DNA from: Tabrizicola fusiformis
Lineage (GTDB): Bacteria > Pseudomonadota > Alphaproteobacteria > Rhodobacterales > Rhodobacteraceae
Assembly (NCBI RefSeq): GCF_013328815.1
Contig: NZ_JABUHN010000014.1
Coordinates: 1-64,000, forward strand
Direction of reading: 5' to 3'
DNA length: 64,000 bases
Shown here: positions 24,511 to 34,449 of the stretch, piece by piece
Numbering within the stretch: position 1 is the first letter of the stretch
Layout of the letters: the number at the start of each line of letters is the position of its first letter
Notes under the pieces: generated by a model
Database searches by the model: none
Told to the model about the DNA's origin: nothing
What the model saw: the letters and a program-made list of their open reading frames with translations, nothing else
Made by a program: the position numbers and the translations under genes

Positions 24511-25591
24511 CTGCCCCTGCCAGAACGGACTCGGCCACGGCCATCATCAGCGGACCCACGCCCTTGGCGTCATCCGATACCACATCCTCGGTCAGATAAT
24601 AACCGGGAGAGCCGTCGCGTTCGCGCCCAGAAAAGGGGCCAAGCCCCGCCACATGACAAATTCCGGTCAGGCCCGCGCCCGGCGTGACCCGCGCAGACAG
24701 CGCGGTCAGCGCGCGTAAACCGGCGGCGCGCAGGCGGCTGGCTTCGGCGCCGGCCACCAGCCCCAGCCGGGCGGCACGCAGAAAGGTATAGGCGAACATC
24801 GCCGATGCCGATGATTCATCATAGTTCCCCGCCAGTTGCGGCTGGTCCAGCACCTGCGGCCACAGCCACAACGCCCCCTGCCGTTCCGCCAAAGCCAGCA
24901 GGATCGCACGGGTCTGGCCGCGCAGGCTGGCCGTTGCGGCATCCGGCGGCAGCCCGCCCAGCGCATCGACCAATGCCATGACCAGCCAGCCCATCGCCCG
25001 TGCCCAGACCGCCGCCGACTTGCCGGTTCGGGCATCGGCCCAGCTCTGAAGGCGGCTGTCGTCATAGCCATGCACATGCAGCCCGCCCGGTGCCACCGTC
25101 AGCACAAGAGCGGTCGCAAATTGCAGCAGCGCATCGGTGATGCGCGCGCTGTCGCCCGTGGCCAGCGCGTATTCGATCTGGAACGGCAGGCCCATATACA
25201 GCCCGTCCAGCCAGACCTGATGCGGATAGCGTTGCTTGTGCCAGTAATTCCCCGCGGGAATGCGTGGATGGTGGCCCAGTTGCGCGGCCAGATGCCCTGC
25301 CGCCGCCATGAAGCGGGGATCGCCCGTCAGCCGCCCCAGCGGCAACAGCACACGCCCGGCAAGGATGTTGTCGATGTTGAACTCTTCCGCCGTATAGTCC
25401 CGCAACCGGCCATCCCCGGCCACCTGCGGGCCGATCAGCCGCAAAAGATGTGCATTCCAGCGCGGGTCGCCGGTCGCCTCGGCCAAAAGATGCAGGCCCC
25501 AATAGATGCAGCCATCTTCATAGCACCACCGGCCCGCCTTGTAGGGGGCATAGCGGGCGGCATAGGCATCAAGATAATCGGAGAGGATCAT
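24497..25591 (-). CDS. GH105 (YteR/YesR-type) unsaturated rhamnogalacturonyl hydrolase
   Basis: A 364-residue (alpha/alpha)6-barrel glycoside hydrolase of family 105 (related to GH88). It hydrates and releases the unsaturated galacturonyl residue left by pectate or rhamnogalacturonan lyases. The signature RYPHQVWLDGLYMG (about residues 121-134) contains the catalytic Asp129. The family helices with WARAMGWLVMALVD and NYDESSASAMFAYT are clear. There is no signal peptide, so cleavage is cytoplasmic, after import. The released sugar is the substrate of KdgF and KduI encoded in the same locus. It starts 9 bases before the end of the galactarolactone isomerase gene. Confidence 0.88.
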   Translation of the reverse strand: MILSDYLDAYAARYAPYKAGRWCYEDGCIYWGLHLLAEATGDPRWNAHLLRLIGPQVAGDGRLRDYTAEEFNIDNILAGRVLLPLGRLTGDPRFMAAAGHLAAQLGHHPRIPAGNYWHKQRYPHQVWLDGLYMGLPFQIEYALATGDSARITDALLQFATALVLTVAPGGLHVHGYDDSRLQSWADARTGKSAAVWARAMGWLVMALVDALGGLPPDAATASLRGQTRAILLALAERQGALWLWPQVLDQPQLAGNYDESSASAMFAYTFLRAARLGLVAGAEASRLRAAGLRALTALSARVTPGAGLTGICHVAGLGPFSGRERDGSPGYYLTEDVVSDDAKGVGPLMMAVAESVLAGADGAG

Positions 25592-25600
25592 GGCGCAGTC

Positions 25601-26461
25601 TCAGGGCGGCGGCAGGCGGTAAAGCTCGGCCGGGTTCTGTGCCAGCACCCGGTCGCGGCTGCCCTCTGGCAGCCAGCCCAGCGACACTTCGGCCAATGCC
25701 GCCTCATCTGGATAGTCCGCCCCCGTCTTCACACCGTTATGCGGCCAGTTGGTGCCCCAGACGATCCGCTCGGGCGCATGGGCCGCGATCCGGCGCGAAG
25801 GGGCAGCGACATCGGCATAGGGCCATGGCAGGCGGCTGCTTTCATAGGCGCCCGCGAACTTGAACCAGCAGTTGCCACGGTCGATCAGGCCGCACAGGGC
25901 ATCCACCTCGGGGCTGTCGGCCGCGACGCCGCGAAAGAACTTGCCGTGGTGGTCAAAGACCCAGCGCGCCCGCAACCGTTTCAGCCGCGGCAGATGCGCC
26001 AGAAGGTCCGAACCGTCGAACTGCACCGCCATCATCCAGCCCGCATCATGGGCGATGGCATCCACCGCCTCAAGCTGCGCCAGACCCACGGCACCGCCCG
26101 GCAGGTCCATGATCCGCGCCCCGACGATCCGCCGCGATGCCAGCCGGTCGATTTCCGCGCCCGGGGTTTCCGGGCCGATCACCGCCACACCCCAAGCACA
26201 ATCGCCCATCACCTCAAGACAGGCCAGAAGATTGCCGTTGTCATGCTGATGCGCGTTGGCCTGGGTGATGATCACCCGCTCCAGCCCCAGCCAGCGCATG
26301 ACGCTGCGATAGGCGCCATCGTCCGGCAAAGGGGCCTGCGGCAGGCCGGGGCCGCCGGGCAGCGCGGGATAACCGGGCAGATACATGTGCATCTGCGTAT
26401 CGGTGGCCCCTTTGGGAAAAGGCAGCGCAGGCGGCACACCGGTCAGCTTGCGGGTGATCAT
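25601..26461 (-). CDS. gli: D-galactarolactone isomerase (amidohydrolase superfamily)
   Basis: A 286-residue COG3618 amidohydrolase-fold protein related to LigI. TDTQMHMYLPGYP (about residues 20-32) corresponds to the first strand HxH-like motif, here QMH. WVFDHHGKF (about 168-176) and the late VWGTNWPHNG (about 232-241) with its Asp-less NWPH are typical of the lactone-acting members. In Agrobacterium the same gene sits next to gci and kdgD and isomerises D-galactaro-1,4-lactone to the 1,5-lactone or back. The identical gene order here supports that role. Its ATG overlaps the gci stop (ATGA). Confidence 0.82.
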   Translation of the reverse strand: MITRKLTGVPPALPFPKGATDTQMHMYLPGYPALPGGPGLPQAPLPDDGAYRSVMRWLGLERVIITQANAHQHDNGNLLACLEVMGDCAWGVAVIGPETPGAEIDRLASRRIVGARIMDLPGGAVGLAQLEAVDAIAHDAGWMMAVQFDGSDLLAHLPRLKRLRARWVFDHHGKFFRGVAADSPEVDALCGLIDRGNCWFKFAGAYESSRLPWPYADVAAPSRRIAAHAPERIVWGTNWPHNGVKTGADYPDEAALAEVSLGWLPEGSRDRVLAQNPAELYRLPPP

Positions 26462-27594
26462 GCCTCGGCCATCCGGTATTCGCGCAGCGCATCGCGGTTC
26501 ACCTCAATGCCCAGCCCGGGCCCGTCGGGAATGGCCACCACACCCTGCACGGCCTCGATCGGGGTTTGAAGAACCGCCTGCCGGAAAGGATTGTGAGTGC
26601 GGTCAAACTCAAGGATCGGTTCAACCGGATGCAGCCGCACCGGATCGGGCACCATCGCCGCCATGAATTGCAGCGCGGCAGCAATCTGAACCCCCGTGCC
26701 CCAGACATGCGGCACCACGCGGATGCCGTGCAGGCTGGCCAGCGCCATGATGTTCTGCGCTTCGGAAAAGCCGCCGACGCCGCACAGATCGGGTTGCAGG
26801 ATGTCCACCGCCCGCCCCTCGATTGCGGGCCACATGCCCCAGCGGCTGTGCCAGGTCTCGCCCCCCGCCACCGGAATCGGCTGACCTTCGCGCACGGCCC
26901 GGTAGGCGGAAAGCTGTTCTGGAACCACCGGCTCTTCGAACCAGTCGATCTCCAGCTCTGCCGCGGCCTGCCCCAGCCGGATCGCCTCGGCCATCGTATA
27001 GCCGTGGTTCGCGTCGATCATCAGCCGCATGTCGGGGCCAATCGCCGCGCGCACGGCGCGGATCACGCGCAGATCCTCGGCCACGCCAAAGCCGATCTTG
27101 ATCTTGCAGGCGTGAAAGCCTTGCGCCCGGTGCCCGGCCATCTCTTCGGCATTGTCCTGCACGCGGTCCACGCCGTCGCGCTTGAAACTGCCCGTCGCAT
27201 AGGCGCGAACCTTTTCACGCCAGCGCCCGCCCAGCAGCACCGAAACCGGCTGGCCAAGCGCCTTGCCCTTGATGTCCCACAGCGCGATGTCGATGCCCGA
27301 CAGCGCCGTGATGGTCAGGCCACGCTGCCCCTGATCACGCAGGGCATTGTAGAGCTTGGCCCATATCTTGCCGGTTTCCAGCGGGTTCTGGCCAATCAGC
27401 CAATCCGCATAGGTCCGCACCACCGCCGCATTGGGCCGCGCCGGGCCAAGGCATTCGCCCCAGCCCACCGTGCCGTCATCGCATTCGACTTCCACCAAAA
27501 CATGGGCCCGCCGGTCAAAGCGCATCGAGGCGCTTTCGAACGGAACCTCCAGCCGGTGTTCCAGCAGGTGGGTGCGAACCGCGGCAATCTTCAT
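26458..27594 (-). CDS. gci: D-galactarolactone cycloisomerase
   Basis: A 378-residue enolase-superfamily enzyme closely resembling Agrobacterium Gci, which opens D-galactaro-1,4-lactone (or glucarolactone) to 3-deoxy-2-keto-hexarate. Seen: ALRDQGQRGLTITALSG in the lid region, the catalytic KIKIG (about 164-168), metal ligands LMIDANHGY, WFEEPV and GGETW, and the Asp-His-related late segment VPHVWGTGVQIA. Its length equals that of the Agrobacterium enzyme. It is the middle step between galactarolactone isomerase and KdgD and overlaps the former by 4 bases. Confidence 0.93.
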   Translation of the reverse strand: MKIAAVRTHLLEHRLEVPFESASMRFDRRAHVLVEVECDDGTVGWGECLGPARPNAAVVRTYADWLIGQNPLETGKIWAKLYNALRDQGQRGLTITALSGIDIALWDIKGKALGQPVSVLLGGRWREKVRAYATGSFKRDGVDRVQDNAEEMAGHRAQGFHACKIKIGFGVAEDLRVIRAVRAAIGPDMRLMIDANHGYTMAEAIRLGQAAAELEIDWFEEPVVPEQLSAYRAVREGQPIPVAGGETWHSRWGMWPAIEGRAVDILQPDLCGVGGFSEAQNIMALASLHGIRVVPHVWGTGVQIAAALQFMAAMVPDPVRLHPVEPILEFDRTHNPFRQAVLQTPIEAVQGVVAIPDGPGLGIEVNRDALREYRMAEA

Positions 27595-27601
27595 CGCGGC
27601 A

Positions 27602-28531
<930 letters not shown>

Positions 28532-28570
28532 TCATGCGAACGGAACCATGCTCCGCCCCCTTGTGTCAAC

Positions 28571-28599
28571 AACTTATCATACAGATTATATGATAAGTT
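28571..28599 (-). promoter_or_regulatory. Perfect inverted repeat before kdgD, probable regulator site
   Basis: AACTTATCATA (28571-28581) and TATGATAAGTT (28589-28599) form a perfect 11-base inverted repeat around a 7-base spacer, overlapping the kduD stop codon and 64 bases from the kdgD ATG. It is AT-rich unlike its neighbours and shares TATCATA/TATGATA half-sites with the kduI-kdgK intergenic region. Confidence 0.6.
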
Positions 28600-29338
28600 A
28601 TCGCGCCAGCCAGCCGCCATCGACATTCAGCACCGCGCCATGGATGTAGGCGGCGGCGGGGGAACACAAAAACACCGCCGCCCCGGCAATATCTTCGGCC
28701 GCACCCCAGCGGCCCGCCGGAATCCGATCAAGGATCGCCTTGGATCGCTCGGGGTCGGCCCGCAGTGCCTCGGTGTTGTTGGTTTCGATATAACCGGGGG
28801 CGATGGCATTCACGTTGATGCCCCGTGCCGCCCATTCATTGGCCATCAGCTTGGTCAGACCGGCGACGCCATGTTTGGAGGCTGTATAGCTGGGCACCCG
28901 GATGCCCCCCTGAAACGACAAGAGCGAAGCAATGTTGACGATCTTGCCCGGACGGGCGCGGGCCAGCGCCTCACGCGCGAAGACCTGACAGGTGAAAAAC
29001 ACCGCCTTCAGGTTCACGTCGATCACATCGTCCCAATCGGCCTCGCTGAAATCGACCGAGTCGGCGCGGCGGATGATGCCGGCATTGTTCACCAGAATGC
29101 TGAACCCCGTCCCGGCAAATACATCGCGCGCCGCCATCGGATCGGCAAAATCCAGCGCCAGCGCCGAAGCGCTGCCGCCGGCCTGCACGATCATCTCCAG
29201 CGTCGCATCGCAATCCTGCCGCGCCGCACAGACAACCTCGGCCCCTGCCCGCGCCAGGCCCAGCGCAATCGCCTGCCCCAGCCCGGTGTTGGCACCTGTT
29301 ACCAGAGCCTTATGGCCCTGCAAGGAAAAGGGATTCAC
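28598..29338 (-). CDS. kduD: 2-dehydro-3-deoxy-D-gluconate 5-dehydrogenase (SDR)
   Basis: A 246-residue classical short-chain dehydrogenase reducing 2,5-diketo-3-deoxygluconate to 2-keto-3-deoxygluconate with NAD(P)H. The Rossmann motif TGANTGLGQ is at about residues 14-22, NNAGI at about 83-87, and the catalytic Ser/Tyr/Lys appear as NIASLLSF and YTASK (about 150-154). The following GLTKLMANEWAARGINVNAIAPGYIETNNT is typical of KduD. It overlaps kduI by 4 bases (ATGA) and is the next enzyme after KduI in the unsaturated-uronate branch. Confidence 0.88.
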   Translation of the reverse strand: MNPFSLQGHKALVTGANTGLGQAIALGLARAGAEVVCAARQDCDATLEMIVQAGGSASALALDFADPMAARDVFAGTGFSILVNNAGIIRRADSVDFSEADWDDVIDVNLKAVFFTCQVFAREALARARPGKIVNIASLLSFQGGIRVPSYTASKHGVAGLTKLMANEWAARGINVNAIAPGYIETNNTEALRADPERSKAILDRIPAGRWGAAEDIAGAAVFLCSPAAAYIHGAVLNVDGGWLAR

Positions 29339-30159
29339 CGCAAATCCCCCGGCTGGATAAAGTCCATGTCGGTATAGTCGATATTGTCGCCTGCCATGGC
29401 CCAGATGAAGGTATAGGCACCGATCCCCGCCCCGGAATGGATCGACCAGGGTGGCGAAATCGCCCCCTCCTCATTGCCGACAAACAGATGACGGGTTTCT
29501 TGCGGTTCGCCCATCAGGTGCAGGACACGGGACTTTTCCTCCATGCCGAAGTAAAGATAGGCCTCCATCCGGCGGTCGTGAATATGGCTGGGAATGGTGT
29601 TCCAGACCGAGCCTTCCTCAAGCGAGGTATAGCCCAGGATCAATTGGCAGCTTTCCATCACAAGCGGATGGATGAACTGGTTTATGGTGCGCTTGTTCGA
29701 AGTTTCGGCCGCACCCAGCTTGACCTCCTTGCTGTCGGCCAGCGTCACCAGCCGGTTGGGGCAGGTGCGGTGCGCCGGGCAGGAGGCGATGTAAAAGCGC
29801 CCATTGCCCGCAAAGGTCACCGGCCCGGCGCCCATGCCAAGATAAAGCACATCCCCCCGGTCCAGCAACCAGCTTTCACCCGCGGCCGAAACGGTGCCGG
29901 CATCACCGATGTTCACGATCCCCATTTCGCGGCGATCCAGAAACGAAGGCGTGCCGGCCTCCGCAACCCTGTCCAGCACAAGCGCCCCGCCGGCGGGCAC
30001 CGCGGCCCCCATCACGAAGCGGTCGTAATGGGTATAGATCAGCCGGATTTCGCCATCTGCGAACATGCCATCCGCCAGAAAATGGCGGCGCAATGTGGCA
30101 GTATCCATCGCCCGGGCAAAATCGGGATGAACGGCCTGACGGGTTTCGACGGTCAGCAT
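29335..30159 (-). CDS. kduI: 5-keto-4-deoxyuronate isomerase
   Basis: A 274-residue KduI (E. coli protein is similar in length), a cupin-fold zinc enzyme turning 5-keto-4-deoxyuronate into 2,5-diketo-3-deoxygluconate. The metal site is visible in IPSHIHDRRMEAYLYF, with the later WSIHSGAG continuing the family pattern. N-terminal RRHFLADGMFADGEIRLIYTHYDRFVMG is characteristic. The ATG at 30159 is preferred over 30180 because GGAGG stands just upstream. It heads the minus-strand operon kduI-kduD-(kdgD-gci-gli-GH105-esterase) and diverges from kdgK. Confidence 0.93.
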   Translation of the reverse strand: MLTVETRQAVHPDFARAMDTATLRRHFLADGMFADGEIRLIYTHYDRFVMGAAVPAGGALVLDRVAEAGTPSFLDRREMGIVNIGDAGTVSAAGESWLLDRGDVLYLGMGAGPVTFAGNGRFYIASCPAHRTCPNRLVTLADSKEVKLGAAETSNKRTINQFIHPLVMESCQLILGYTSLEEGSVWNTIPSHIHDRRMEAYLYFGMEEKSRVLHLMGEPQETRHLFVGNEEGAISPPWSIHSGAGIGAYTFIWAMAGDNIDYTDMDFIQPGDLR

Positions 30160-30177
30160 AGGGGCCTCCAAGAACGA

Positions 30178-30230
30178 CATATCATATTAATTGACACTTA
30201 TTGTATGATGTGTTTTCTGAGTCAAGCAGG
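30178..30230. promoter_or_regulatory. Divergent kduI/kdgK control region
   Basis: AT-rich stretch between the two divergent operons. CATATCATA (30178-30186) and TATGATGTG (30204-30212) form an 8-of-9 inverted repeat whose half-sites match the perfect repeat at 28571. TTGACA (30191-30196, +) and TTGACT (30220-30225 on the minus strand) are possible -35 elements. Likely operator for one of the two FCD-type regulators. Confidence 0.5.
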
Positions 30231-30289
30231 ATTGCACCCGACCGCTGCCAGCGTCATGGTGCCCCGCCTGTAATATGAGAGGGGACGTC

Positions 30290-31210
30290 GTGCGCATTCT
30301 TGCCTTGGGCGAAGTCATGATAGAGCTGTCCGCCGCCGGAGCGGATGCAGGGCCCGGCCTCTGGCGGCAGGGATTGGCCGGCGACACCTTCAACACCGCC
30401 TATTATCTGGCGGCGCTGCGCCCGGACTGGCAGGTTGGCTATGCCACCCGGCTGGGGGCCGATGCGATCTCGGATGCGGCGCTTGCCACCATTGCCGCCG
30501 CAGGCATCCGCACCGACCGGATCACCCGCGACCCGGACCGCAGCATCGGGCTTTACATGATCAGCGTCACGAATGGTGAGCGCAGCTTCAGCTATTGGCG
30601 CGGCCAATCCGCCGCCCGGATGATGGCCGAAGATGCGGGCTGGCTGGCAGAGAGCTTTGACGGTGCCGATGTCATCTACCTCTCGGGGGTCACGCTGGCG
30701 ATCCTGCCGCCCGCAGCGCGTGAGCGGCTCGTTGCCGCCTTGCAGGGCCGGGATGTGGTGTTCGATCCGAATATCCGTCCCCGCCTTTGGGAGACGCCCG
30801 AGGTTCTGCGCGCTACGATCACCCGCGCCGCCAGCCTGTCGCGCATCGTCCTGCCCAGCTTTGACGATGAGGCGGCGGCCTTTGGCGATGCCGACCCCGC
30901 CGCGACCGCACGGCGCTATGCGGCAGCGGGCGCGCAAGAGGTTGTGGTGAAGAACGGCAATGCCGAGCTGGCCATCCTGTCGGCGGGCCGGATGATCGCG
31001 GCCCCCGCCCCGCGCGCCGTGCGCCCGACAGATACCACCGGCGCGGGCGACAGTTTCAACGCGGGTTATCTGGTTGCGCGGCTGAACGGCGCCGATCCGG
31101 CAAGCGCCGTGGCGGCGGGTCAGGCGCTTGCCGCGCTGGTGGTGCAGCATCCGGGCGCCCTGCTGCCGCGCAACGTTCTGGACACCTTCGCCCGCGAGGC
31201 CACCGGGTGA
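30290..31210 (+). CDS. kdgK: 2-keto-3-deoxygluconate kinase (PfkB family)
   Basis: A 306-residue ribokinase-family sugar kinase producing 2-keto-3-deoxy-6-phosphogluconate. N-terminal ILALGEVMIELS, the substrate-binding GLAGDTFNTAYYLAAL, the FSYWRGQSAARMM loop typical of KDG kinases, DPNIRPRLW, and the C-terminal PfkB signature TDTTGAGDSFNAGYL with the catalytic Asp are all present. The GTG at 30290 is preferred since GAGAGGGG stands 5 bases upstream; an ATG at 30275 would add five residues. Its stop overlaps the udh start. KDPG aldolase, the next step, is not in the window. Confidence 0.88.
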   Translation: MRILALGEVMIELSAAGADAGPGLWRQGLAGDTFNTAYYLAALRPDWQVGYATRLGADAISDAALATIAAAGIRTDRITRDPDRSIGLYMISVTNGERSFSYWRGQSAARMMAEDAGWLAESFDGADVIYLSGVTLAILPPAARERLVAALQGRDVVFDPNIRPRLWETPEVLRATITRAASLSRIVLPSFDDEAAAFGDADPAATARRYAAAGAQEVVVKNGNAELAILSAGRMIAAPAPRAVRPTDTTGAGDSFNAGYLVARLNGADPASAVAAGQALAALVVQHPGALLPRNVLDTFAREATG

Positions 31211-32025
31211 GCCGCCCCGCGATGAACCGCCTGCTGGTAACGGGTGCCGCCGGGGGGCTTGGCCGCGCGCTGCGCCATCGGCTGGCACCCTTGGCCCAAA
31301 CCCTGCGGCTGGCCGATATCGCGCCGATCCACGACCCGGCCCCACATGAAGAGGTCGTGACCTGCGACCTTGCCGACCGCGCCGCGGTCGATGCCATGGT
31401 GGCAGGCTGCGACGGCATTCTGCACCTTGGCGGCATCTCGGTTGAAGCGGCGTTCGATCCGATCCTTCAGGCCAATATCCTTGGCCTTTACAACCTTTAC
31501 GAGGCCGCCCGCCGCCATGGGCAGCCGCGCATCCTGTTTGCCAGTTCCAATCATACCATCGGTTTTTACAAACAGACCGAGCGGCTTGGCCCCGATGTTC
31601 CGACACGCCCGGACAGCCTTTATGGTGTGTCGAAGGTCTTTGGCGAGGCGCTGGCGCGGATGTATTTCGACAAGTTCGGTCAGGAGACCGCGCTTGTCCG
31701 CATCGGCTCTGCCACGCCAGAGCCGGAAAACCACCGGATGCTGGGAAGCTGGTTCTCGCAGGATGATTTCCTGTCGCTGATCGGTGCGGTGTTCCGGGTG
31801 CAAACCCTTGGCTGCCCGGTGATCTGGGGCGCCTCGGCCAATACGGGCGGCTGGTGGGACAACAGCCATCTGGACTGGCTGGGCTGGACCCCGCAGGACA
31901 ATGCCGAAGCCTTTCGCGCCAAGATCGACGCGCGTCAGCCGCGCCCCGCTGCCGATGCCGCCGTCGCGGTCTATCAGGGTGGCGTTTTCACCCAGTACCC
32001 CATCTATCAGGAGGAACGCGCATGA
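31207..32025 (+). CDS. udh: Uronate dehydrogenase
   Basis: A 272-residue extended short-chain dehydrogenase matching Agrobacterium Udh, which oxidises D-galacturonate or D-glucuronate with NAD+ to the aldarolactone. The cofactor loop GAAGGLG is at about residues 13-19, SSNHTIGFY near 113-121 and the catalytic Tyr139/Lys143 in YGVSK. GILHLGGISVE and the late ASANTGGWWDNSHLDWLGW are strongly family-like. It starts on GTG at 31207 overlapping the kdgK stop (an ATG at 31222 is also possible) and overlaps the next gene by ATGA. It feeds galactarolactone to gli/gci. Confidence 0.93.
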   Translation: MSRPAMNRLLVTGAAGGLGRALRHRLAPLAQTLRLADIAPIHDPAPHEEVVTCDLADRAAVDAMVAGCDGILHLGGISVEAAFDPILQANILGLYNLYEAARRHGQPRILFASSNHTIGFYKQTERLGPDVPTRPDSLYGVSKVFGEALARMYFDKFGQETALVRIGSATPEPENHRMLGSWFSQDDFLSLIGAVFRVQTLGCPVIWGASANTGGWWDNSHLDWLGWTPQDNAEAFRAKIDARQPRPAADAAVAVYQGGVFTQYPIYQEERA

Positions 32026-33536
32026 GTTTCGCCCCCCATGGAAAGCACCTTATCGCCGGCGCGTGGATCGGCACCGATGCCCAGTTCGACAATGAACCGG
32101 CACATGGCCCGGTCCACCGCTTTTCGGTCGGCACGGTTGCGCTGGTGAACCAAGCCGCAGAGGCGGCTGAAGAGGCGTTCTGGTCCTACGGCTCTTCCTC
32201 GCGCGAAGAGCGCGCCCACTTCCTTGACGCCATCGCGGACGAGATCGAGGCCCGGGCCGAAGCCATCACCGAAATCGGCAGTCAGGAAACCGGCCTGCCC
32301 GCCGCCCGCCTGCAAGGCGAACGCGGCCGCACCACCGGCCAGTTGCGCCTGTTCGCCAGCCATATCCGCAAGGGCGATTATCTGGACCGCCGCTTTGACG
32401 CCGCCCTGCCCGACCGGCTGCCCGCGCCGCGCCCGGAAATCCGGCTGGTGCAGCGCCCGATCGGGCCGGTTGCCGTGTTCGGCGCCTCGAATTTCCCGCT
32501 GGCCTTCTCGACGGCGGGGGGCGACACGGCCGCGGCCCTTGCGGCTGGCTGCCCGGTGGTGGTCAAGGGTCATTCCGCCCATCCCGGCACCGGCGAAATC
32601 ATCGCCGAGGCGGTCCATGCCGCCATCGGCAAATGCGGAATGCATCCGGGCGTCTTCAGCCTGATTCAGGGCGGGCGCCGGGATGTCGGCACCGCCCTTG
32701 TGCAGCACCCGCTGATCAAGGCGGTGGGCTTTACCGGCAGTCTTGGTGGCGGCCGCGCCCTGTTCGACCTTTGCGCAGCCCGTCCCGAACCGATCCCGTT
32801 CTTTGGGGAATTGGGCAGCGTCAACCCGATGTTCGTGCTGCCCGAGGCCGCCAGCACCCGCGCCGAGGCATTGGGCGCCGGCTGGGCCGGATCGCTGACC
32901 ATGGGGGCGGGCCAGTTCTGCACCAATCCGGGCATCGCCGTGGTGATCGACGGGCCGGAGGCCGACCGCCTTGTCGCCGCAACCGCTGCCGCCCTTGCAA
33001 AGGTCGGCCCGCAGACGATGCTGACCGACGGCATCGCCAAAGCCTACCGCGACGGTCAGCACCGCTTTCAGAGCCGCAACGCCGTGAAGGCGGTTTACGA
33101 AACCCTGTCCGAAGGCCGCACCGCCAACCCGAACCTTTATGAGACGACCGGCGACAGATTTCTTGAGGATCATGCCCTGTCCGAAGAGGTTTTCGGCCCG
33201 CTGGCTCTGGTGGTGCGCGTCGCCTCGGTGGATGAGATGCTGCATCTGGCCAAGGGTTTTGAGGGGCAACTGACGGCCACGATCCAGATGGACCCCGCCG
33301 ACACCGATACCGCCCGCAAATTGCTGCCTGTGCTGGAGCGCAAGGCGGGCCGCGTTCTGGTCAACGGCTTTCCGACCGGGGTTGAAGTGGTGGACAGCAT
33401 GGTTCATGGCGGGCCTTACCCGGCCTCGACCAACTTCGGTGCCACCAGCGTCGGCACCCTGTCGATCCGCCGCTTTCTGCGCCCGGTCAGTTTCCAGAAC
33501 CTGCCGCTGGATTTGCTGCCCGAGGGCGCGGCATAA
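32022..33536 (+). CDS. 2-oxoglutarate semialdehyde (2,5-dioxovalerate) dehydrogenase
   Basis: A 504-residue aldehyde dehydrogenase of the KGSADH type, oxidising the KdgD product to 2-oxoglutarate. The catalytic Cys300 lies in MGAGQFCTNPG, the general-base Glu in FFGELGSVNPMF, and GASNFPLAFSTAGGD (cofactor-binding) is typical of the NADP-dependent KGSADH group. The ribosome site GAGGA precedes the ATG, which overlaps the udh stop (ATGA). It completes the oxidative galacturonate pathway. Confidence 0.87.
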   Translation: MSFAPHGKHLIAGAWIGTDAQFDNEPAHGPVHRFSVGTVALVNQAAEAAEEAFWSYGSSSREERAHFLDAIADEIEARAEAITEIGSQETGLPAARLQGERGRTTGQLRLFASHIRKGDYLDRRFDAALPDRLPAPRPEIRLVQRPIGPVAVFGASNFPLAFSTAGGDTAAALAAGCPVVVKGHSAHPGTGEIIAEAVHAAIGKCGMHPGVFSLIQGGRRDVGTALVQHPLIKAVGFTGSLGGGRALFDLCAARPEPIPFFGELGSVNPMFVLPEAASTRAEALGAGWAGSLTMGAGQFCTNPGIAVVIDGPEADRLVAATAAALAKVGPQTMLTDGIAKAYRDGQHRFQSRNAVKAVYETLSEGRTANPNLYETTGDRFLEDHALSEEVFGPLALVVRVASVDEMLHLAKGFEGQLTATIQMDPADTDTARKLLPVLERKAGRVLVNGFPTGVEVVDSMVHGGPYPASTNFGATSVGTLSIRRFLRPVSFQNLPLDLLPEGAA

Positions 33537-33602
33537 CCGAACGGCGGCGTGCCCCGACCCCGGCACGCCGCTCTGGCGCCCACAACCAACCGGATGACCC
33601 GC

Positions 33603-34352
33603 ATGACGATGCCGAAATCTCTGGACGCAACGCTGCAGCCGACGCCCCCGCAGGGGCAGACCCTGGTTGCACAGGTGCGCGAAGCCATCCGCACGCAGAT
33701 CAGCAAGGGCAGCTACAAACCCGGCGACCGCCTGCCCTCCGAGGCGCGGCTGACACAGGAATTCGGCGTCAGCCGCACCGTGATCCGCGAGGCGGTCGCA
33801 GCGCTGCAATCGGAAAAGCTGGTGGAACCCCGGCAGGGCGCGGGTGTTTTCGTTCTGGAACCGCCCAGTGGCGAGGGGCTGGCTTTCCGCAATCTGGACC
33901 TTGCCCGCGTCTCCTCGCTGATCGAGATGCTGGAACTGCGCACCGCGGTCGAAGGCGATGCTGCCGGTTTTGCAGCACTGCGGCGGTCGCCCGCGCAGGA
34001 AGAAAAGATCATCGAGGCTTTCGACGATCTGCGCGCCCGGATGCGGTCCGGCCAATCCACGACCGAGGCTGATTTCCGCTTTCACCTGACGATTGCCGAG
34101 GCGGCGAACAGCCCGCGCTTTCCCGAATTCCTCAAGCTGATCGGAACCGCGATCATCCCGCGCCATGCCATCGACAGCGAGGGGGAACGCCTTGTCTCGG
34201 CCGAATATCTGGCCGTGCTGGACCGCGAACACGAAGAGATACTTGCCGCGATTCTGGCCAATGACGAAGACGCCGCCCGCGCCGCCATGCGCCTGCACCT
34301 GCGCAACGCCCAGCATCGTTATCGCCAGTATCTGCGCGCGCTGCGGCGCTGA
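33603..34352 (+). CDS. Second FCD-type GntR regulator of the uronate genes
   Basis: A 249-residue FadR-subfamily regulator, clearly paralogous to the one at 22621: KPGDRLPSEARLTQEFGVSRTVIREAVAAL in the winged helix (about residues 35-70), VEPRQGAGVFVLEPP, then an FCD domain with ELRTAVEGDAAGFAAL and FHLTIAEAANS. It follows the KGSADH gene by 66 bases and is likely the last gene of the kdgK operon. ATG codons at 33594, 33603 and 33609 are all possible. It may act at the TATCATA/TATGATA sites near 28571 and 30178, since those differ from the TGTCTGACA set. Confidence 0.83.
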   Translation: MTMPKSLDATLQPTPPQGQTLVAQVREAIRTQISKGSYKPGDRLPSEARLTQEFGVSRTVIREAVAALQSEKLVEPRQGAGVFVLEPPSGEGLAFRNLDLARVSSLIEMLELRTAVEGDAAGFAALRRSPAQEEKIIEAFDDLRARMRSGQSTTEADFRFHLTIAEAANSPRFPEFLKLIGTAIIPRHAIDSEGERLVSAEYLAVLDREHEEILAAILANDEDAARAAMRLHLRNAQHRYRQYLRALRR

Positions 34353-34400
34353 CGGCCCACCCCCTGCGCCTGACCGCTGCCCGGGCGCAGAGGGCAGAAC

Positions 34401-34443
34401 GCGGGGCGCGGGGGGGGGGCGTTACCGCCCTGCCCCGCGCCAC
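34401..34443. terminator. GC-rich hairpin between convergent genes
   Basis: Between the GntR stop and the end of the giant RTX gene lies a GC-only stem (GGCGCGGGG... / ...CCCCGCGCC) that includes a run of ten G. It could terminate transcription from either side, though no T-run follows. Confidence 0.45.
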
Positions 34444-34449
34444 CGCAGA

